Positions 10,079 through 22,457 of a stretch of 64,000 nucleotides of DNA are shown piece by piece; positions within the stretch are counted from its first letter, which is position 1, and each line of letters starts with the position of its first letter. The DNA lies in the NCBI GenBank assembly GCA_916700875.1, contig CAKAKS010000038.1:15683444-15747443 (forward strand), in the 5' to 3' direction. The notes beneath the pieces were generated by a model. That model worked only from the letters and a program-made list of their open reading frames with translations, did no database searches and had not been told where the DNA came from. Origin of the DNA: Sebastes aleutianus (Eukaryota; Chordata; Actinopteri; Perciformes; Sebastidae). Position numbers and translations under genes: made by a program.

Positions 10079-11640
10079 TTATCGCTGGGTCAGTCGGTTG
10101 CAATCTCTGCCATAGATCCTTGGCCTCCAGCTGACCTAATCTGTCTTTAAGTGTACAGATGGAGACTGGTGTGACACATACACACACACACACACGCACA
10201 CATACTTAAATATACACTGTGTTAGGAGAGCACAGATGGATGCAGGTGGTGCTCAAATTGGCAACTCACACACACTCTTCAACAGTCTAATAATTGCAAG
10301 ACTCACCTCAAGCAACCCAGGCCGATAACGCACATGCACACATGACCCTCGGTCACATGCGTTTGCTGACAGGATCTTTCTTTAGATGCCTCTTGGCTTT
10401 AAACCAACAGACTCTTGTGTGTGTGTTTCCTCTGATGAGTGTTCCCTGGTGTCGTGTCTCAGTGGGTATTTCCTGTTATCGTGGTTTTGACATCATATCC
10501 GGTTGACTATATTTTACATGGGAGACCGATTTTCCCACAGACATCTGTTGTGTCCCACGGATAGCCATATACGTGTGTGTGTGTGTGTGCGTGCATCCAT
10601 CTGTCTTCATGAGAGCGTTGACTGTCCATCTGTCTGTGTGTGGGCTCAAAAATAGTGAATCTTCACTGCCAAAAACTTGTTCTCACCAGCCCTCGCTCCT
10701 TGAAAAGTGTGTGTGGGGCGGAAAAGCGTTGTGTTCTTGAGGATCATGTTTAACTCGTGGAATGAATCAGTGTTTTGTGCCTCCGATAGCTGACAAAGCC
10801 CCCCATAGAGAGATGAAGAAAGAGAGAAGGAGCAAGAAAGAGGCAAAAAATAGCCCCAGCGAGGCAGATTGAGGGAGAGTGTGGAATGTGAGAGGCAATT
10901 TGACGCAGGAAGTGGGTCCTTCTCGCTCTCCTGGAGGACAAAGTCCCCTCACACACAAGCTGGCAGGTAGAAAACACTCCTGGTGTGGACGAGGTATTTC
11001 AGGTGTGTGTGTGAAAGGATGGGTGAGGGTACGGAGGTCACCTTCCAGTGCATAGAGGAAATGAAAAGGATCTAGGTTCATATCCGGAGCTGCATTCAAA
11101 GGGCCGACGTCTGGGCAGAGAGAGAGAAAATAATGATAGCCTTCAGTGAGAAAAACATCTCTCCCCCCTTTTCCTCCACCCATCTCCTCCCTTTTGGCTA
11201 TTTATGTGTGTGTGTTGGATGTGTACACATGCCGCTCCGCCATATCTGAAAGCAATTTCTTATCACATGGGAAGGCAGATGTGCCGCATTTGACTGAAAT
11301 TAGTTTTTCTTTCTCACGGAGGAAGTTTTAGAGTCTGATTCAACTCGGAAGGAAGGAATGGAATTTCCCATTTACTATTAGACTGATAACAGCGTGTGGA
11401 GACAGAGAAACCTGCCTTCACAGTTCCAGTTATTTCTGTGAGTCAATCCTCTGAGCTGAAAGAACAATGGGAGCTGAGAATTAGCACTAAAAAGCTCAGC
11501 CCTGTATAGAAATCTATCAATATGAGTCAGGATAAATCATCATTATGTGCCCCAAGGGAGCTCATAAGACCTTGCAGCAGTCTCTGGGACCTGTAACACC
11601 TAATGTCAAACTGCATACTGCTAATTTAGGTGTCACATTT
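9341..11640. other. sdc3 intron 1 segment, microsatellites only
   Basis: Holds (AC)n at 10034-10077 and 10178-10203 and (GT)n at 10574-10590. No exon, RNA gene or repeat family recognised in the rest. Confidence 0.6.
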
Positions 11641-11772
11641 AGGTGACATATTTTATCTTTTGAACAATGCTTAAGAATTAATCCAATGTTTTATAAATCA
11701 TTATATTCCTGGCATGGCGCTGCAGCTTGTTTGCAGAAGGTTCATAAGGTTGAAGCTACACTGTGCAGGGAG

Positions 11773-11868
11773 CTCATTACTCCAGTTTTGGCCTCTCTCC
11801 ATTGGCTGCCAGCGGAGTTTAAAAAGCAATATAATATGTTGGTCATTAGCTGTCGGGCGCTACATGGT
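11773..11868 (+). pseudogene. remnant of a LINE reverse transcriptase C-terminus
   Basis: The translation around LITPVLASLHWLPAEFKKQY and LVISCRALHG resembles the segment after the reverse transcriptase domain in vertebrate non-LTR elements, where xxLHWLPVxxR and FKxLxLxxKALHG motifs occur. Only about 32 residues are recognisable and the element around them is decayed. Clade (L2/CR1-like or Rex-like) is not resolved. Confidence 0.55.
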
Positions 11869-12634
11869 GAAGCCATGAGTACAGACAGCAATGTGAAGTC
11901 CACTTGACAGTGAACTCTTGTATTTGCTGTCATCGCCCCCATAAAAAGTTTGAAGGAATTTACTTCTCACTGAAAAGTTAGAAGCCTAAGGAGGTAGAAC
12001 TCACGAAAAAGCAAAGGTTAGAGAGTAGTCCAAAAACTTTATGTTTAGAACTAGTTTTTTCCTTCTCATTAATCATCTCACGACACCTCTGATTTATCTT
12101 GTTAGCGTTTGGAGGGACCCCAAAGTAATTAAATCTAGCTCCACCTCAACCAGCTAAAATTGTAAACTTATACATCAGTCAAAGGGGACATTTTATTGCC
12201 GAATTATTGCTTTTACTTCATAGTTTAAGTCCATTTAACAAATAATACTTCAGTACTTTTCCTTAAAGGTGCTATGGTCGATATCCAGAGCATTAATATA
12301 GCATCAAACAACTATTCGCTATGTAAAGATATAGAGTAATGTCTACCTGAGCAGAGAATGAAGTCGCTCTCCCTCTGTTTGTGTTGTAATCAGAGCTTCT
12401 CTGTGCTTTGTTGACATAGCCGGGCCGGCCGCATGTGCCTTTTAGCGCATGTTAATGCATGTGAGTGCGCCCCGTTTGCTAGCCCATGGCCGCCGGTCTG
12501 CCCTGTCCCCCTCAGGTTAAGCTCTTTTAGCAGCGTTGCTGTTGTTTGCACTGTTAACGCTGTTAGCACCATTAGCTGCGAGCCGCCAGCTTAGCTGTTG
12601 CCATGTTGAGAGCCCTGTGGAGGCAATAGACATG

Positions 12635-12975
12635 CTCTGAATTTCCAACACTTTCTCATCCCAACTCCTCACATACCGCCGCTTTGCCACGCCCCTTGGC
12701 ACCACGCTCCTTGGCACGCCCCTTGGCACCAAGCCCCTTGGCACGCCCCTTGGCACCAAGCCCCTTGGCCACCCATCTTTTTGGCAACAAAACCACTATA
12801 GTTAGGTTTAGGAAAGAAATACATGGTTTTGCCTAAAATTACTTTTGTTTGTACAGTGAAAATGACTCTGAACTACAGTGAAAATGACACTGAAAGTTGT
12901 AAACATGGGACACGAACGAACAGTTGATTGTAACGTGACGCACAGGACACCAACAGTGGTCTCCTGGATGAAGCC
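12635..12975 (+). repeat. interspersed repeat with internal minisatellite, copy 1
   Basis: Shares AACAAAACCACTATAGTTAGG, TTCTCATCCCAACTC and CATACCGCCG-type words with the reverse-complement copy at 50880-51255. In this copy the segment around 12691-12772 has been amplified into tandem CCCCTTGGCACCA-like units. Confidence 0.75.
12691..12772. repeat. minisatellite, about 15-17 bp unit
   Basis: Five or so imperfect tandem units built on CACGCCCCTTGGCACCA. The other copy of the host repeat (50880-51255) has a single GCCAAGGGGCGTG unit, so the expansion happened here. Confidence 0.85.
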
Positions 12976-13440
12976 CTTGTGTTTGTTGCAGGTGTTTTAC
13001 TTGTAAAAATGAGTGATTTTACATTGCAGTATTACTTTCATATAAATGAAGGATCTGAATTTGTCTTCAACTACTGGAAAAGTGCCACAAAACAATATTT
13101 TTACTCAGTGATACCCAGGCCGAGGTGCCATATTGTTGTACTTTCTAGTCTGTGTGACTCTCTGTTCACGCTGCCAGTCACAGTTTAGAAAGTACCTGTT
13201 TTCTTCAATCATTTGGCTCCAAAACATTGTGCAACACTAAACTTTCCCTGTGGAATGTGTTCAAGTCATCCCACGAATTAGAAAGAATGCAGTCATATAG
13301 CCTGAATTCATCCAGCTGGAAACTTTGGCTCCTCTTATCATCACGACCGGCAACACACACACATGCACACACAAGTGCCGACATGCCTGCTCACATATAT
13401 GCACCGATGCACATTAACATTAAAGTCCTGATTATCATAC

Positions 13441-13593
13441 ACACACACACACACACACACTCGCAGTGCTGGTGAATAGTCGCGGTGGTGTGCAGCAGTT
13501 TTGTTGATTCAGTGAGTCAGAGGGAGACGGAGAACGCTGGAGGTGTTTTAGGTAGGTCAAAACGGGCTAGAAACACAGCTCGTGTAGATACTC

Positions 13594-13624
<31 letters not shown>
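13441..13624. repeat. two (AC)n microsatellites
   Basis: (AC)n at 13441-13460 and 13595-13624 in sdc3 intron 1. Confidence 0.95.
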
Positions 13625-13627
<3 letters not shown>

Positions 13628-13679
13628 CTCCCTTGCAGTAATTGGGCAGCACTGTGCAGACATACTCCCATACATATTC

Positions 13680-14150
13680 TCTGGAGAGGGGGGTAAGATG
13701 AATATAGAGGGAAGAGGAGGGAGGGAGGGAGGGAGAGGAGAGGAATGGAAAAAAGGGAGGTGTACAGACCACAAGATAATGAGGAGGAGGGAAGGAGTGG
13801 AGGAAATAAAATGGAGAGGTAAGAATGGAAAAAGAGTTAAGGTAATGGCGAGATGGAGATGCTAGATAGGGGGGGGGGAGACGTGGAAGAGCGGGAAAGA
13901 AAGAAAAAAGGGAAACAGATCGAGCGCTGAGGGGTCGAGAGAGGATGAGAAAAAGAAAGGGTAGAGCCCAGAAATGGAGGGAAGGATGGGACCAGGAGTA
14001 GGAGGCAAGAGGAGGAGAAGATGGGGGATGCTGGGAGACGGAGACGGAGAGGATGATGGGATGGAGCGAGGCCAGAAGGAGATGGAGGGATGGAGACAGA
14101 GCCAGGATGGAGGGATGTCGACCGAGAGATAGATAGAGAGTGAGGGTGGG
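13680..14150. repeat. long purine-rich tract
   Basis: About 470 bases are strongly purine-rich on the + strand (GGGAGGGAGG, GAGGAGGAGG, GGAGACGGAG words). The open frames on both strands here are by-products of this composition. From about 14246 to 14440 the same strand becomes pyrimidine-rich. Confidence 0.85.
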
Positions 14151-14511
14151 GGAGAGAGGCGTGCGCTGCTCATTCCCAGGAGACCGTGCTCTACCTGCTC
14201 TCAGCGGCCGTCGCCATGACAACCAGCATGGCTGCCGCTGTCACAGCTTTATCGCCCTTCTCTCCTCTCCCTCCCCTCTTTCTCCTTTCACTCTTTCATT
14301 CTGTTTCGGTCTGGGTTTTTTTTCCCGTCTCGTCACCTCTGTTGCCTCTCTCATTCACAGCTTTTCATATATCTCATTCTCTATTTTCTGACTCCTTCTT
14401 CTTCTTCTTCCTCTCTCTTTCTACACGCTCTGCCTCTTGTTCGTCTGTTCCACTACAATATATTAAAAAATGTAGAAGTAGAGAGACGACAGTTGTGTTT
14501 CACTTACAGAG

Positions 14512-14546
<35 letters not shown>

Positions 14547-15379
14547 TGCTATTACAGGACTCTAAATTAGAGAGCGTAAACGCAGTACCGGCTCCCAAAA
14601 CCACAAAGCATTCTGGGATTTCTGTGTCTGTCAGAGCTTTCGCTATAAATGAAAACCTCAAAAACAGGGCGCTTCCTTCCCACTAACAAATCTGTATGTG
14701 TGTGTGTGTTTGACAGAGTGAGAATCACAGATGCTGTCCACCAGCATCTTAACGCTACTTAAGATGGCCTTATCATCTTTCACTCATTTTATTCATGTGT
14801 GTATTTGTACTACTCTCTTTCCTCAAGCGTTACCGTAACGACGGGGTAATTGGGTTAACGAAGGGCCGGATGGGCAGGGTCATGCAGAGCTGAAACCCAA
14901 TTTGGTCCAATGGGACCGCTGGAATGTGTATTTCCTGGCAGACGACTGATAAGAGCGAGCTCAGGCCGCGATAACGCCGGCCCTCACACTCCTGACCAGA
15001 CCCCGAGTGTCGTCGCTGTGAGGCCTGGCCTCCATCTGACCTCCAACACGCAATTCCCTCTATCTCCCTCTCCATCTGTTGGCCTGTTTGTTTGTTGATG
15101 GCAATTTTGTCAGCAACTTAACATTTACTCAGTTTTGTCCCTTGAACTTTTGTTTTGCGACATTTTACAGCCTCAATTCTTAGTTTAGTTGAATCTGAAA
15201 GTCTATCGGTGGAACTGTTGTTGAATTGATTAGTTGGTCATCAGAGCATTAATCATGAAATGTTTATTCTTGATTGAAGACCAAACTCGCTGGCTACTTC
15301 TGGAGCATTCAGCCGTATCAAATGGTCTTCATCAGCAGATGCATGTTTTCCTAGTTGTCATGGAGATGGAATGATTGCA
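14151..15379. other. sdc3 intron 1 segment, no gene
   Basis: Contains the pyrimidine-rich stretch 14246-14440 and (TG)n at 14514-14542. Nothing else supported. Confidence 0.55.
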
Positions 15380-15643
15380 ATGATTAGTCCATTAATTAGT
15401 TGATTCTTCTTTGGTTTCCAAGTTTTCTAATGTAATTTTTAAAGAACAAGAACAAGCCAAATATCCTCCGGTTCCTACTTCTAAAATGTGAATATTTGCT
15501 GGTTTTATTAGTTTTCTGTGATATCTAACTGGATATTTCTGGGTGTTATACTGTTGGTTGGACAAAACAAGACATTTTAATTTAATTTGTCCACTTGGAC
15601 ATTTTTTTAAACACATTTCTGACACTTTATGGAATAAATGATC

Positions 15644-15971
15644 AAAGGTGCAGTGTGTGGTTGCAGATTGCAACACTTCTCCCGTTTGCTAAGAGTGTAG
15701 GAGAGTTACGATGGCCAGCACACAAATGTGAAAACGCGCAAGTCTCTCTCTAGAGCCAGTGTTTTGTTTGTCCGTTCTGGGCTACTGTAGAACATGGCAG
15801 CTGGCTCCGTGAAGAGGACCCGCTCCGTATGTAGATATAAACGTCTCATTCTAAGGTAACGAAAAGACAACGATTCTTATTATCAGGTGATTATACACTA
15901 AAGAAAACATGCTTATTAATATTATATTCCATTTCTGCCCATAGATCCCCCGAAATGTTACACACTCTACT
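15644..15971 (-). mobile_element. miniature element, TTAAAGGAACAGTGTGT family, copy 2
   Basis: Begins AAAGGTGCAGTGTGTGGTTG and ends GAAATGTTACACACT; contains CCGTTCTGGGCTACTGTAGA. It is in the opposite orientation to copy 1 and lacks the central block present in copies 4 and 5. Confidence 0.8.
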
Positions 15972-17024
15972 TACTAATAAAACCCTTAAAAAGAGCCAAA
16001 CATTCTCTGTTTCTCTTGACTTTGACAATGTACAGCTCTTCTATGTTTTTATATCTTTGTGAATCCTCACTTTGGCAACTTGGGAAGGCTACTTGTTTAG
16101 CTTTCGCTCCAGCCGTCCACTAATGACTCTGTTTAAGGAACTTCTTTCCTCGGCCACATGTCATCGGTGGAGACGAGTTTGACTGCCTCTGGCTGGAAAT
16201 GCTATCACTGCTCCTCAGGGAGAACCATCTTTGAAAATGGCCACTATGGCCACTCAAAGCCCGCTAAGTTTGTTTGCACTTAATGGTGGTAGAGAGTGCT
16301 CGTAAATGAAGACACAGTGGAAGATAGAGCGTGCGTCGTCCCCAGGGGGATTGTCTCTCAGGTCCTGCAGGAAGAGGTAAAGATCAAGTAAAATGGGAAC
16401 GACGTCAAGCCAAATCTAAATGGAAGAGATTTTATATGCGTGAAAATTTGAACGGCTTGTGATACATTTGTGAAAGCACCTTACTTCACCTAACAGCTTT
16501 GGTGTCTCATGGGGTTGTCGGTGAGAGAGGCTCAGGCCAGCACCTGAAGTAGAAAAGCACAGTTAGATTTTCCAAGATGCATGCATGATTGGATATATAA
16601 ATGTTTTTTAGTCATCCAATTTCTCATCATTTCATTTAGTCTTGTCTTTGATCTGCCAGCGTCACAGTTTCTATTTTCAAACACCATCTTTCGAGTCATC
16701 TTTTTCTCTGATAGCAAAGAGATTTTGTCAGTTTTGATTTACAGATATCCATTTTCTGATGCCTTTCATGAAGGGCGTAAATATAATTAATTCCAGTTTT
16801 ATTTTTGACATTAAGTTGCTCTTATCTGTGGGCGGTAAAATTTCATCATCTCATTAATATTCACACTGTGACACAGATCTACTTACTGATGTGTAAAAAC
16901 CTGTGTTTGTCTGCGTAAGTGGTCACTGGTTGCTCACTTGGTTATAGGATGGACACAGGAAGTGAGTATTTATAGATCCGGCCAAATCAGGAGGGAAGCT
17001 TCCTGAGTGGTGCACAAAGGGGGG

Positions 17025-17058
<34 letters not shown>

Positions 17059-17769
17059 GGTGTGTGTTTTCGCATGTGTGTGTGTTCACATGTTGAAACG
17101 GAGAAGCAGAGATGGCGATGAAGGAGCACACGGGGAGGCTGCCTGTGCGAACGAGAGAGCGAGAAATACTGTGTGCGAGAGGCATGTGACTGTGTATGTG
17201 TGCGTTTGAATTATTTAGCCCAGCGTCCCGACAGAGGAGTGAACGAGGTCAGGAGCTCATTGCTGCAACGTTTTTCCTCTCTCCATCAATCCATCTCTAC
17301 ACCCTCCACCCACCAGCCCTCTTCCTCCTTTTCCTCCTCCTCCTCGTCCTCCTCCTCGTCCTCCTCCTCTTCCAGTCGCTGCACAGCTCCTCTCTTATTC
17401 TGCCTGTTTTAATAAACAGGAACTTAGTAACAAAAGGCTTCCCACATGTTACTCATGTCCCCTCAATTATGGGCAAGTCATGAGGGAAGAACATCGATCC
17501 AATTAAATACAGAGACTGAAACCCGCTGTGTGTGCGTGTGTGAGTGTGTGTGTGAGTGTGTGTTTGTGTGGACTCTCTCAAGTAAACCTTTGAACCCCAG
17601 TAAAGGGCTCTTTCAAAGGCGTTTGCAGTTTGAACGAGCCACTGAAGCTAATGAGCTGTGTGTGTGTAGGGATTCTGTAATATTGCTTGGTGGTTGCAGT
17701 AGACTCTCTTTCCCATAGGGCCTTTCTATAAACGCATCCACGCGCACACACGCACACGCACACGCACAC

Positions 17770-17823
<54 letters not shown>

Positions 17824-17933
17824 TTGCGGCAGCAGGTGATTCATTCTTAATCTTTCATTCCAACAGTTGTGGATTAGCCCTAATCTTAGCCAGCAGAGAC
17901 CCAGGTCTGAAAGGCTGACTGACACTGAGAGTC

Positions 17934-17985
<52 letters not shown>

Positions 17986-18318
17986 CTCGAGTGTATTGTT
18001 TATTAAGCAGTATGTGTGATAATTGTCTCCCATGTTGGACTGAGTGGGGCGTCTGTCTGACAGGACATGATATGACTGAGGCAGATACACATGACAGAAT
18101 GACAGGTCACACAACACTGAGACAGCAGCAGGAGGTGGAGGAGGATGAGGAGGAGGAGGAGGAGGAGGAGGAGGAAGATGAGGAGGTGCTGATAGAGGAA
18201 AGGCATGTCTTCTTTTGACATTAATTCCTTTCCTGACATTTTAAAATTAGCTCAATCACCCCAAATGTGAGTTGCAGTTGTATTTAATCGGGCTATAGTT
18301 TACATTGAGGGCAGCGAC
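15972..18318. other. sdc3 intron 1 segment, several microsatellites
   Basis: (TA)n at 17030-17058; (TCC)n at 17322-17370; (AC)n at 17745-17820; (GT)n at 17938-17983; (GAG)n at 18135-18185. Between them is ordinary intronic DNA with no coding or RNA signal. Confidence 0.7.
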
Positions 18319-18347
18319 TAGGGCTGGGTATCTGTACTTGATACCTT

Positions 18348-19018
18348 TTAAAGCCGGGGACACACCAACCCCACATCAGAGAACTAGCGGCGACGAAGGC
18401 CGCCTGTTGCGTCGCCTCACGTTGCCTTAGTCTTGACCGACAAGTTGCACCCGAACACACCACAAAGACTACAGCCGACGGCCAGTTAGCACGTACGTTC
18501 TGCGCCTGCGTGAGATGAAATAACTCTCCTCACCAGCAGGTCTCGGTAGTCTGTATTCGTCATTCAAAAAGGGAAACCGGAAGACCAAGGACTGCGGATA
18601 TACAAGCTGTTGTTATGATACGTACATGAAACAAAGCAGCGTTTGTCAACCATTTTCACACCACTCTCACTCACCACTTAGCTTCATTCCAAATGGTCAC
18701 GTCGTTGTGAAAATATCCGTGTATTAGAATGATCAGATGAGATGAAGATGAAAAATGAGAAGAGCCTTCTGTGTGCACTCTCTTGACTTTATTCGTTGGC
18801 TTGCTTTACTCACTTCCGATTCTCTTCTCGTGCACTGATTCTCTCACCGACGGGTGCCGCCGCCAATTCAACATGCTGAATCGGCCAAAAACACTCCAGC
18901 ATGGGCAGACTAGAGCCGACAGTGCGGGACACACCAACAAAACAAGGCTGACGGACGCTCACCGACGGCTCCAAACTGTCTAGCGGCCGACTGTCAGCTT
19001 GGTGTGTCAGGGCCTTAA
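18348..19018. mobile_element. inverted-repeat element, TTAAAGCCGGGGACACACCAA ends
   Basis: Left end TTAAAGCCGGGGACACACCA; the right end read on the other strand is TTAAGGCCCTGACACACCAA. GC-rich interior, no transposase. It is inserted inside the element at 18319-19818. Confidence 0.75.
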
Positions 19019-19671
19019 GGTATCAACCAAATAACCCAGTAACCTAGTATCGAAACTTGTCCAGTCAAACGATACCTGCATTCCATCTAGGTGGTGCCCA
19101 GATCTAAAAAAAAGTGCTTTGGGAAACACTGATCAACATTTTTCATGATTTTTCTGACATTTTATAAACCAAACAACTAATAAACAACTATAAAATGCTC
19201 ATTACTGTTTCTCGGAGTCCAAGGTAACATCTTCAGATTGTTTGTTTTGTTCATCCAAAAGCCCCAAACCGAAACATGTACAATCTGCAGAAATAGAAAA
19301 CAGAAAATCCCCTGAAAGGACTGAAATAATGAATCGATTATCAAAATAATTGGTGATTAATTTGCTGTTGTTTGTTACAGTACTAAAATACAGTCTAAAA
19401 TAATTAGGATTATGAATAATTATGACTGAGTTGGTACCAGAAAAGTACTACTAAGGCTCAATAAGCAGGCCTAGTTGCAAGATGATTAGCAAGATAGAAA
19501 AAAAGAGAAGAAAAAATGCATTTTTGTTCAACAAAATTGGGTTTGTTTATCCTGACTTTTCTCCAATCTTTTACTTTTTCTTGTGAAATCAGAGCAGTTT
19601 TTCCTCTCCTTCTCTGCTCGCTGCTGCAGACGAATTTCTATCAGCACCAAAATAGGTTTTGAGGTTTCAGG

Positions 19672-19785
19672 CGTCATGGTAGTCTAGTGGTTAAGAGGCA
19701 TACCAAAGTCTATGATTACTATGTGCCCAGTTTGATTCTTTTGTTGTTGTTGTTGCACGTCATTCCCCCTTTCTGTCCCCTCATA
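19672..19785 (+). repeat. tRNA-derived SINE fragment
   Basis: TGGTAGTCTAGTGGTTAAGA resembles a tRNA A box. GCCCAGTTTGATTCTTT resembles a mutated B box (GGTTCGATTCC). It is followed by GTTGCACGTCATTCCCCCTT, the non-tRNA tail I associate with a common teleost SINE. Not a functional tRNA. Confidence 0.65.
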
Positions 19786-19818
19786 ATAACCAGTATTGAA
19801 GTTCAATGCCCAACCCTA

Positions 19819-21101
19819 ATTGTGAAGAGAAATATTTGGCTTAGTAATCGCTGAACATAAATTGCATCTTAACAATAGCTCTCTGGGAAATGTTCCCCCC
19901 AAAAAATTGAACAAAGCAGAAAAGGTGTGGCGACAGGTTAGAAAGTGATTAGATATTGTGTGGAGATGGAGGGAGAGGAGATTTGAAGAGAATGAAAGGG
20001 GAATGAGGTCAGAGGCAATCACAGACAAAAGTGATATTAAAGGAGGGGAGGTGGCTAAAGTGCAGCAGAGGATTAGAAAAAAAAGAGAAGAGAAGCAGAT
20101 TGGATAGAAGAACAAAATGCAGCCGACATGGAGCGTAAAGGAGGCGAGACAGAATAGAATCTGTTAATATGTAAAAATGGTAAAAAGGATGTGAGTAGCT
20201 CATCAGAAAATAGCGTAAAATGAATGGGGAGGGATTGGCTTTAGGTAGAGGGGAAATGATGAAAGAGCAGAGGAGCTGACGAGGAGGAAAAAAGAGAAAA
20301 TGAAAGGGAGATGGATGGGGTGGACTGGTGTAGCGGCAGAGAGAGAGAGAGAGAGAGAGAGACTGGTGGTGGTTAAGGCAGGCCTGTAAAGAGCTTAGAG
20401 CAGCTGAGACGGATTGAATGGAGAGAACAACCTGGACAGGATTATACCGAGACAGAAGAGACAGGAGGGCTGTAAGAGCAAGATCGTATCATAACCCATA
20501 TATCTCCCTGTCCTCCAGTCACATGTTTCCACTGGTTTACTCCAACGCTGACCGCTTTGCCACTTCCACAAGCTGCGCAATCACACTTTAATTAAAGCGA
20601 GCACACAGTATCAAGGAATTAATGATCACCAATTGTTATACCAAACACTCTGGAGCTAATCTACGTGTTAGACGATCATTCTCCAGCCATTAGTTTCTTA
20701 AATCCACCTCTTAATTAATTAGTCAGTGAGTAATGTTGCCCACCGAGGGATGAAGCTTTAACGGATACCGCTAAAGAACAATCAGAGATGGGTGAGCACG
20801 CTCGCACCTGAAGCCTGGTATAATATTTATTTTTCAGATGAGGTGATTTAACAGAGGCTGAAGGAAGATAACACTGTCTGAGTGACAACGGGGAACTCCT
20901 GCTCTGCACATTTTACCCATTAATCCTCATTATCTACTTGCTTACACCCACCTGCCTCATGCATTTGTAAAGCTGACAATGTGTGGTTTGAGGGGGAGTT
21001 ACGTGTCAGAGTTATTTATTGATGTACCGCAGTTTATCCCGTTGCTACAGCGGGGGTTGCCAGATATGATCGTAAGCCACGTTTTGGTTTTGTCTCCTAA
21101 T
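19819..21101. other. sdc3 intron 1 segment, candidate single-copy DNA
   Basis: Purine-rich from 19900 to 20360 with (GA)n at 20338-20361. From 20560 to 20940 it has no repeat resemblance and carries several homeodomain-type words (TTTAATTAAAG, GGAATTAATGATCA, CTTAATTAATTAG). No coding signal. Confidence 0.45.
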
Positions 21102-22457
21102 GCCGAGTTCACCTAACACTACACGACTTTAGCCCTGATTTCACACTCGCCGACGGTTTTTGGAGCTCCCTGACAAAAGCCCCAGATCAGAGGCAAATCC
21201 GAGCTCGGTGCTTGCACATCGGCGCTTGAGCGCTACGTGTGAACTGTTCAAAGACGCGTCACAGACACAGTCCAGGTATCTAGCAGGCTAAATATCTGGA
21301 CCTGTTGGGGAGTCTGTAAGGAAGCTACAGCCAATGAGAGCGTGAGACACGGGAGACCTGGTGGAGGGTCGCCTACAACCATATACTTTATATAAGAGGT
21401 GGACGTAGTCATTGTGACATCACTCATTGGTTTGTGGACTACCGTTTTGAAGCCTCAGGTTAGGTATTTTGGCCTTCGCCAAATGGCTGTTGCCATCTTG
21501 TTTTTTTGCAACCAGAAGTGACACGAGAGGATGGAGCTAAGTACAACTGAACACTGAATAAGGTATCTCTAGGCGACCAAAAAGGATATAATTAACTCTC
21601 ATGAACTGAAAACACACTATGACAGGGTTAAAGTTGTAAGACAAAAACACAGACAACGCCCAGACCGGACAACGCCCAGACCCCACAATGCTGTGGTAGC
21701 GACCTGTCAATCACAAGGTAGCCACGCCCTAAAGCATCCCCTGCTTTATGGTCTATTTTACTCTAAATGGGACCATAATTTACTAAATGAACATCATGCT
21801 CTATTGAAGAAGACTTGAAACATGTGATTGAGATCATAAACTCATGTTTACAATGTTTACTGAGGTAATAAATCAAGTGAGAAGTAGGCTCATTTTCTCA
21901 TAGACTTCTATAAAATCAGATTTCTTTTTGCAACCAGAGGAGTCGCCCCCTGCTGGCTACTAGAAAGAATGCAGGTTTAAGGCACTTCAGCGTTGGCGTC
22001 ACTTCTCAGACCCCGGAGTCTCCCACTGCCTGCAACAATAGGAACTTACTGTATGTGTTGCATTTTCAACACGGACCAAAGTTGTTGCACCTCCGCTGTT
22101 GGATTTTTGTATGAATAAATATAACACAGTGAATGATCTACGTAGGAGAAATAGTAAAGATGTGTGGTGGAAAGAGGCTATTTTGTGGACACGTGTGTCA
22201 ACGACAACATCAACAAGCGTGACTACGCCCGTTGTCACTTCTCGCATGTATTTTTGTGACAAAACATAGTTTGGAGACCTCATCTGGGTTTCCTCCCGGT
22301 GGAAGCTCTTGTAGAGTGTGACCTCCTGTCGCCAGTCAGTCCTGTAGTGTGAAAACCACAACGACTTCAAGACTCACGATTACAAGAAAGTAAGTTGTGT
22401 AGTGTGAACAGTACGGCGACCTGAAGACTTTGAGAGTCGTGGAGTGTGAACTCGGCT
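21102..22457. mobile_element. inverted-repeat element, GCCGAGTTCAC ends, with nested repeat
   Basis: Left end TGCCGAGTTCACCTAACACT; the right end read on the other strand is AGCCGAGTTCACACTCCACG. The interior also has CACACTCGCCGAC-like words. A second dispersed repeat (about 21372-21985) lies within it. No transposase. Confidence 0.7.
21372..21985 (+). repeat. interspersed repeat (TTATATAAGAGGTGGAC...), copy 1
   Basis: Shares TTGGTTTGTGGACTACCGTT, GTAAACATGAG-type and GCCCCCTGCTGGCTA words with the reverse-complement copy at 30100-30650. Non-coding. Confidence 0.7.

Larger units (their letters stand above)
18319..19818. mobile_element. nested element, TAGGGCTGGGTAT...GCCCAACCCTA ends
   Basis: The outer inverted ends are TAGGGCTGGGTATCTG and the complement of TGCCCAACCCTA. 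It is interrupted by another element (18348-19018). The text resumes with AAGGTATCAACCAAATAACC, which continues the motif broken at ATACCTTTTA. It also holds a fragment of the hAT-like family near 19110-19370 and a tRNA-derived SINE-like piece at 19672-19785. Confidence 0.65.

Noticed and set aside
12691..12772. Regular short repeats as a possible CRISPR-like array
   Set aside because: Units are directly tandem with no spacers, in a vertebrate genome; it is a minisatellite.
13557..14222. 221-codon open frame on the minus strand
   Set aside because: It is the pyrimidine strand of the purine tract at 13680-14150, giving Ser/Pro/Leu-rich low complexity, and has no splice sites or homology in keeping with a gene.
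17578..18117. 179-codon minus-strand open frame
   Set aside because: Mostly CVCVCV and THTHTH from (GT)n and (AC)n tracts.
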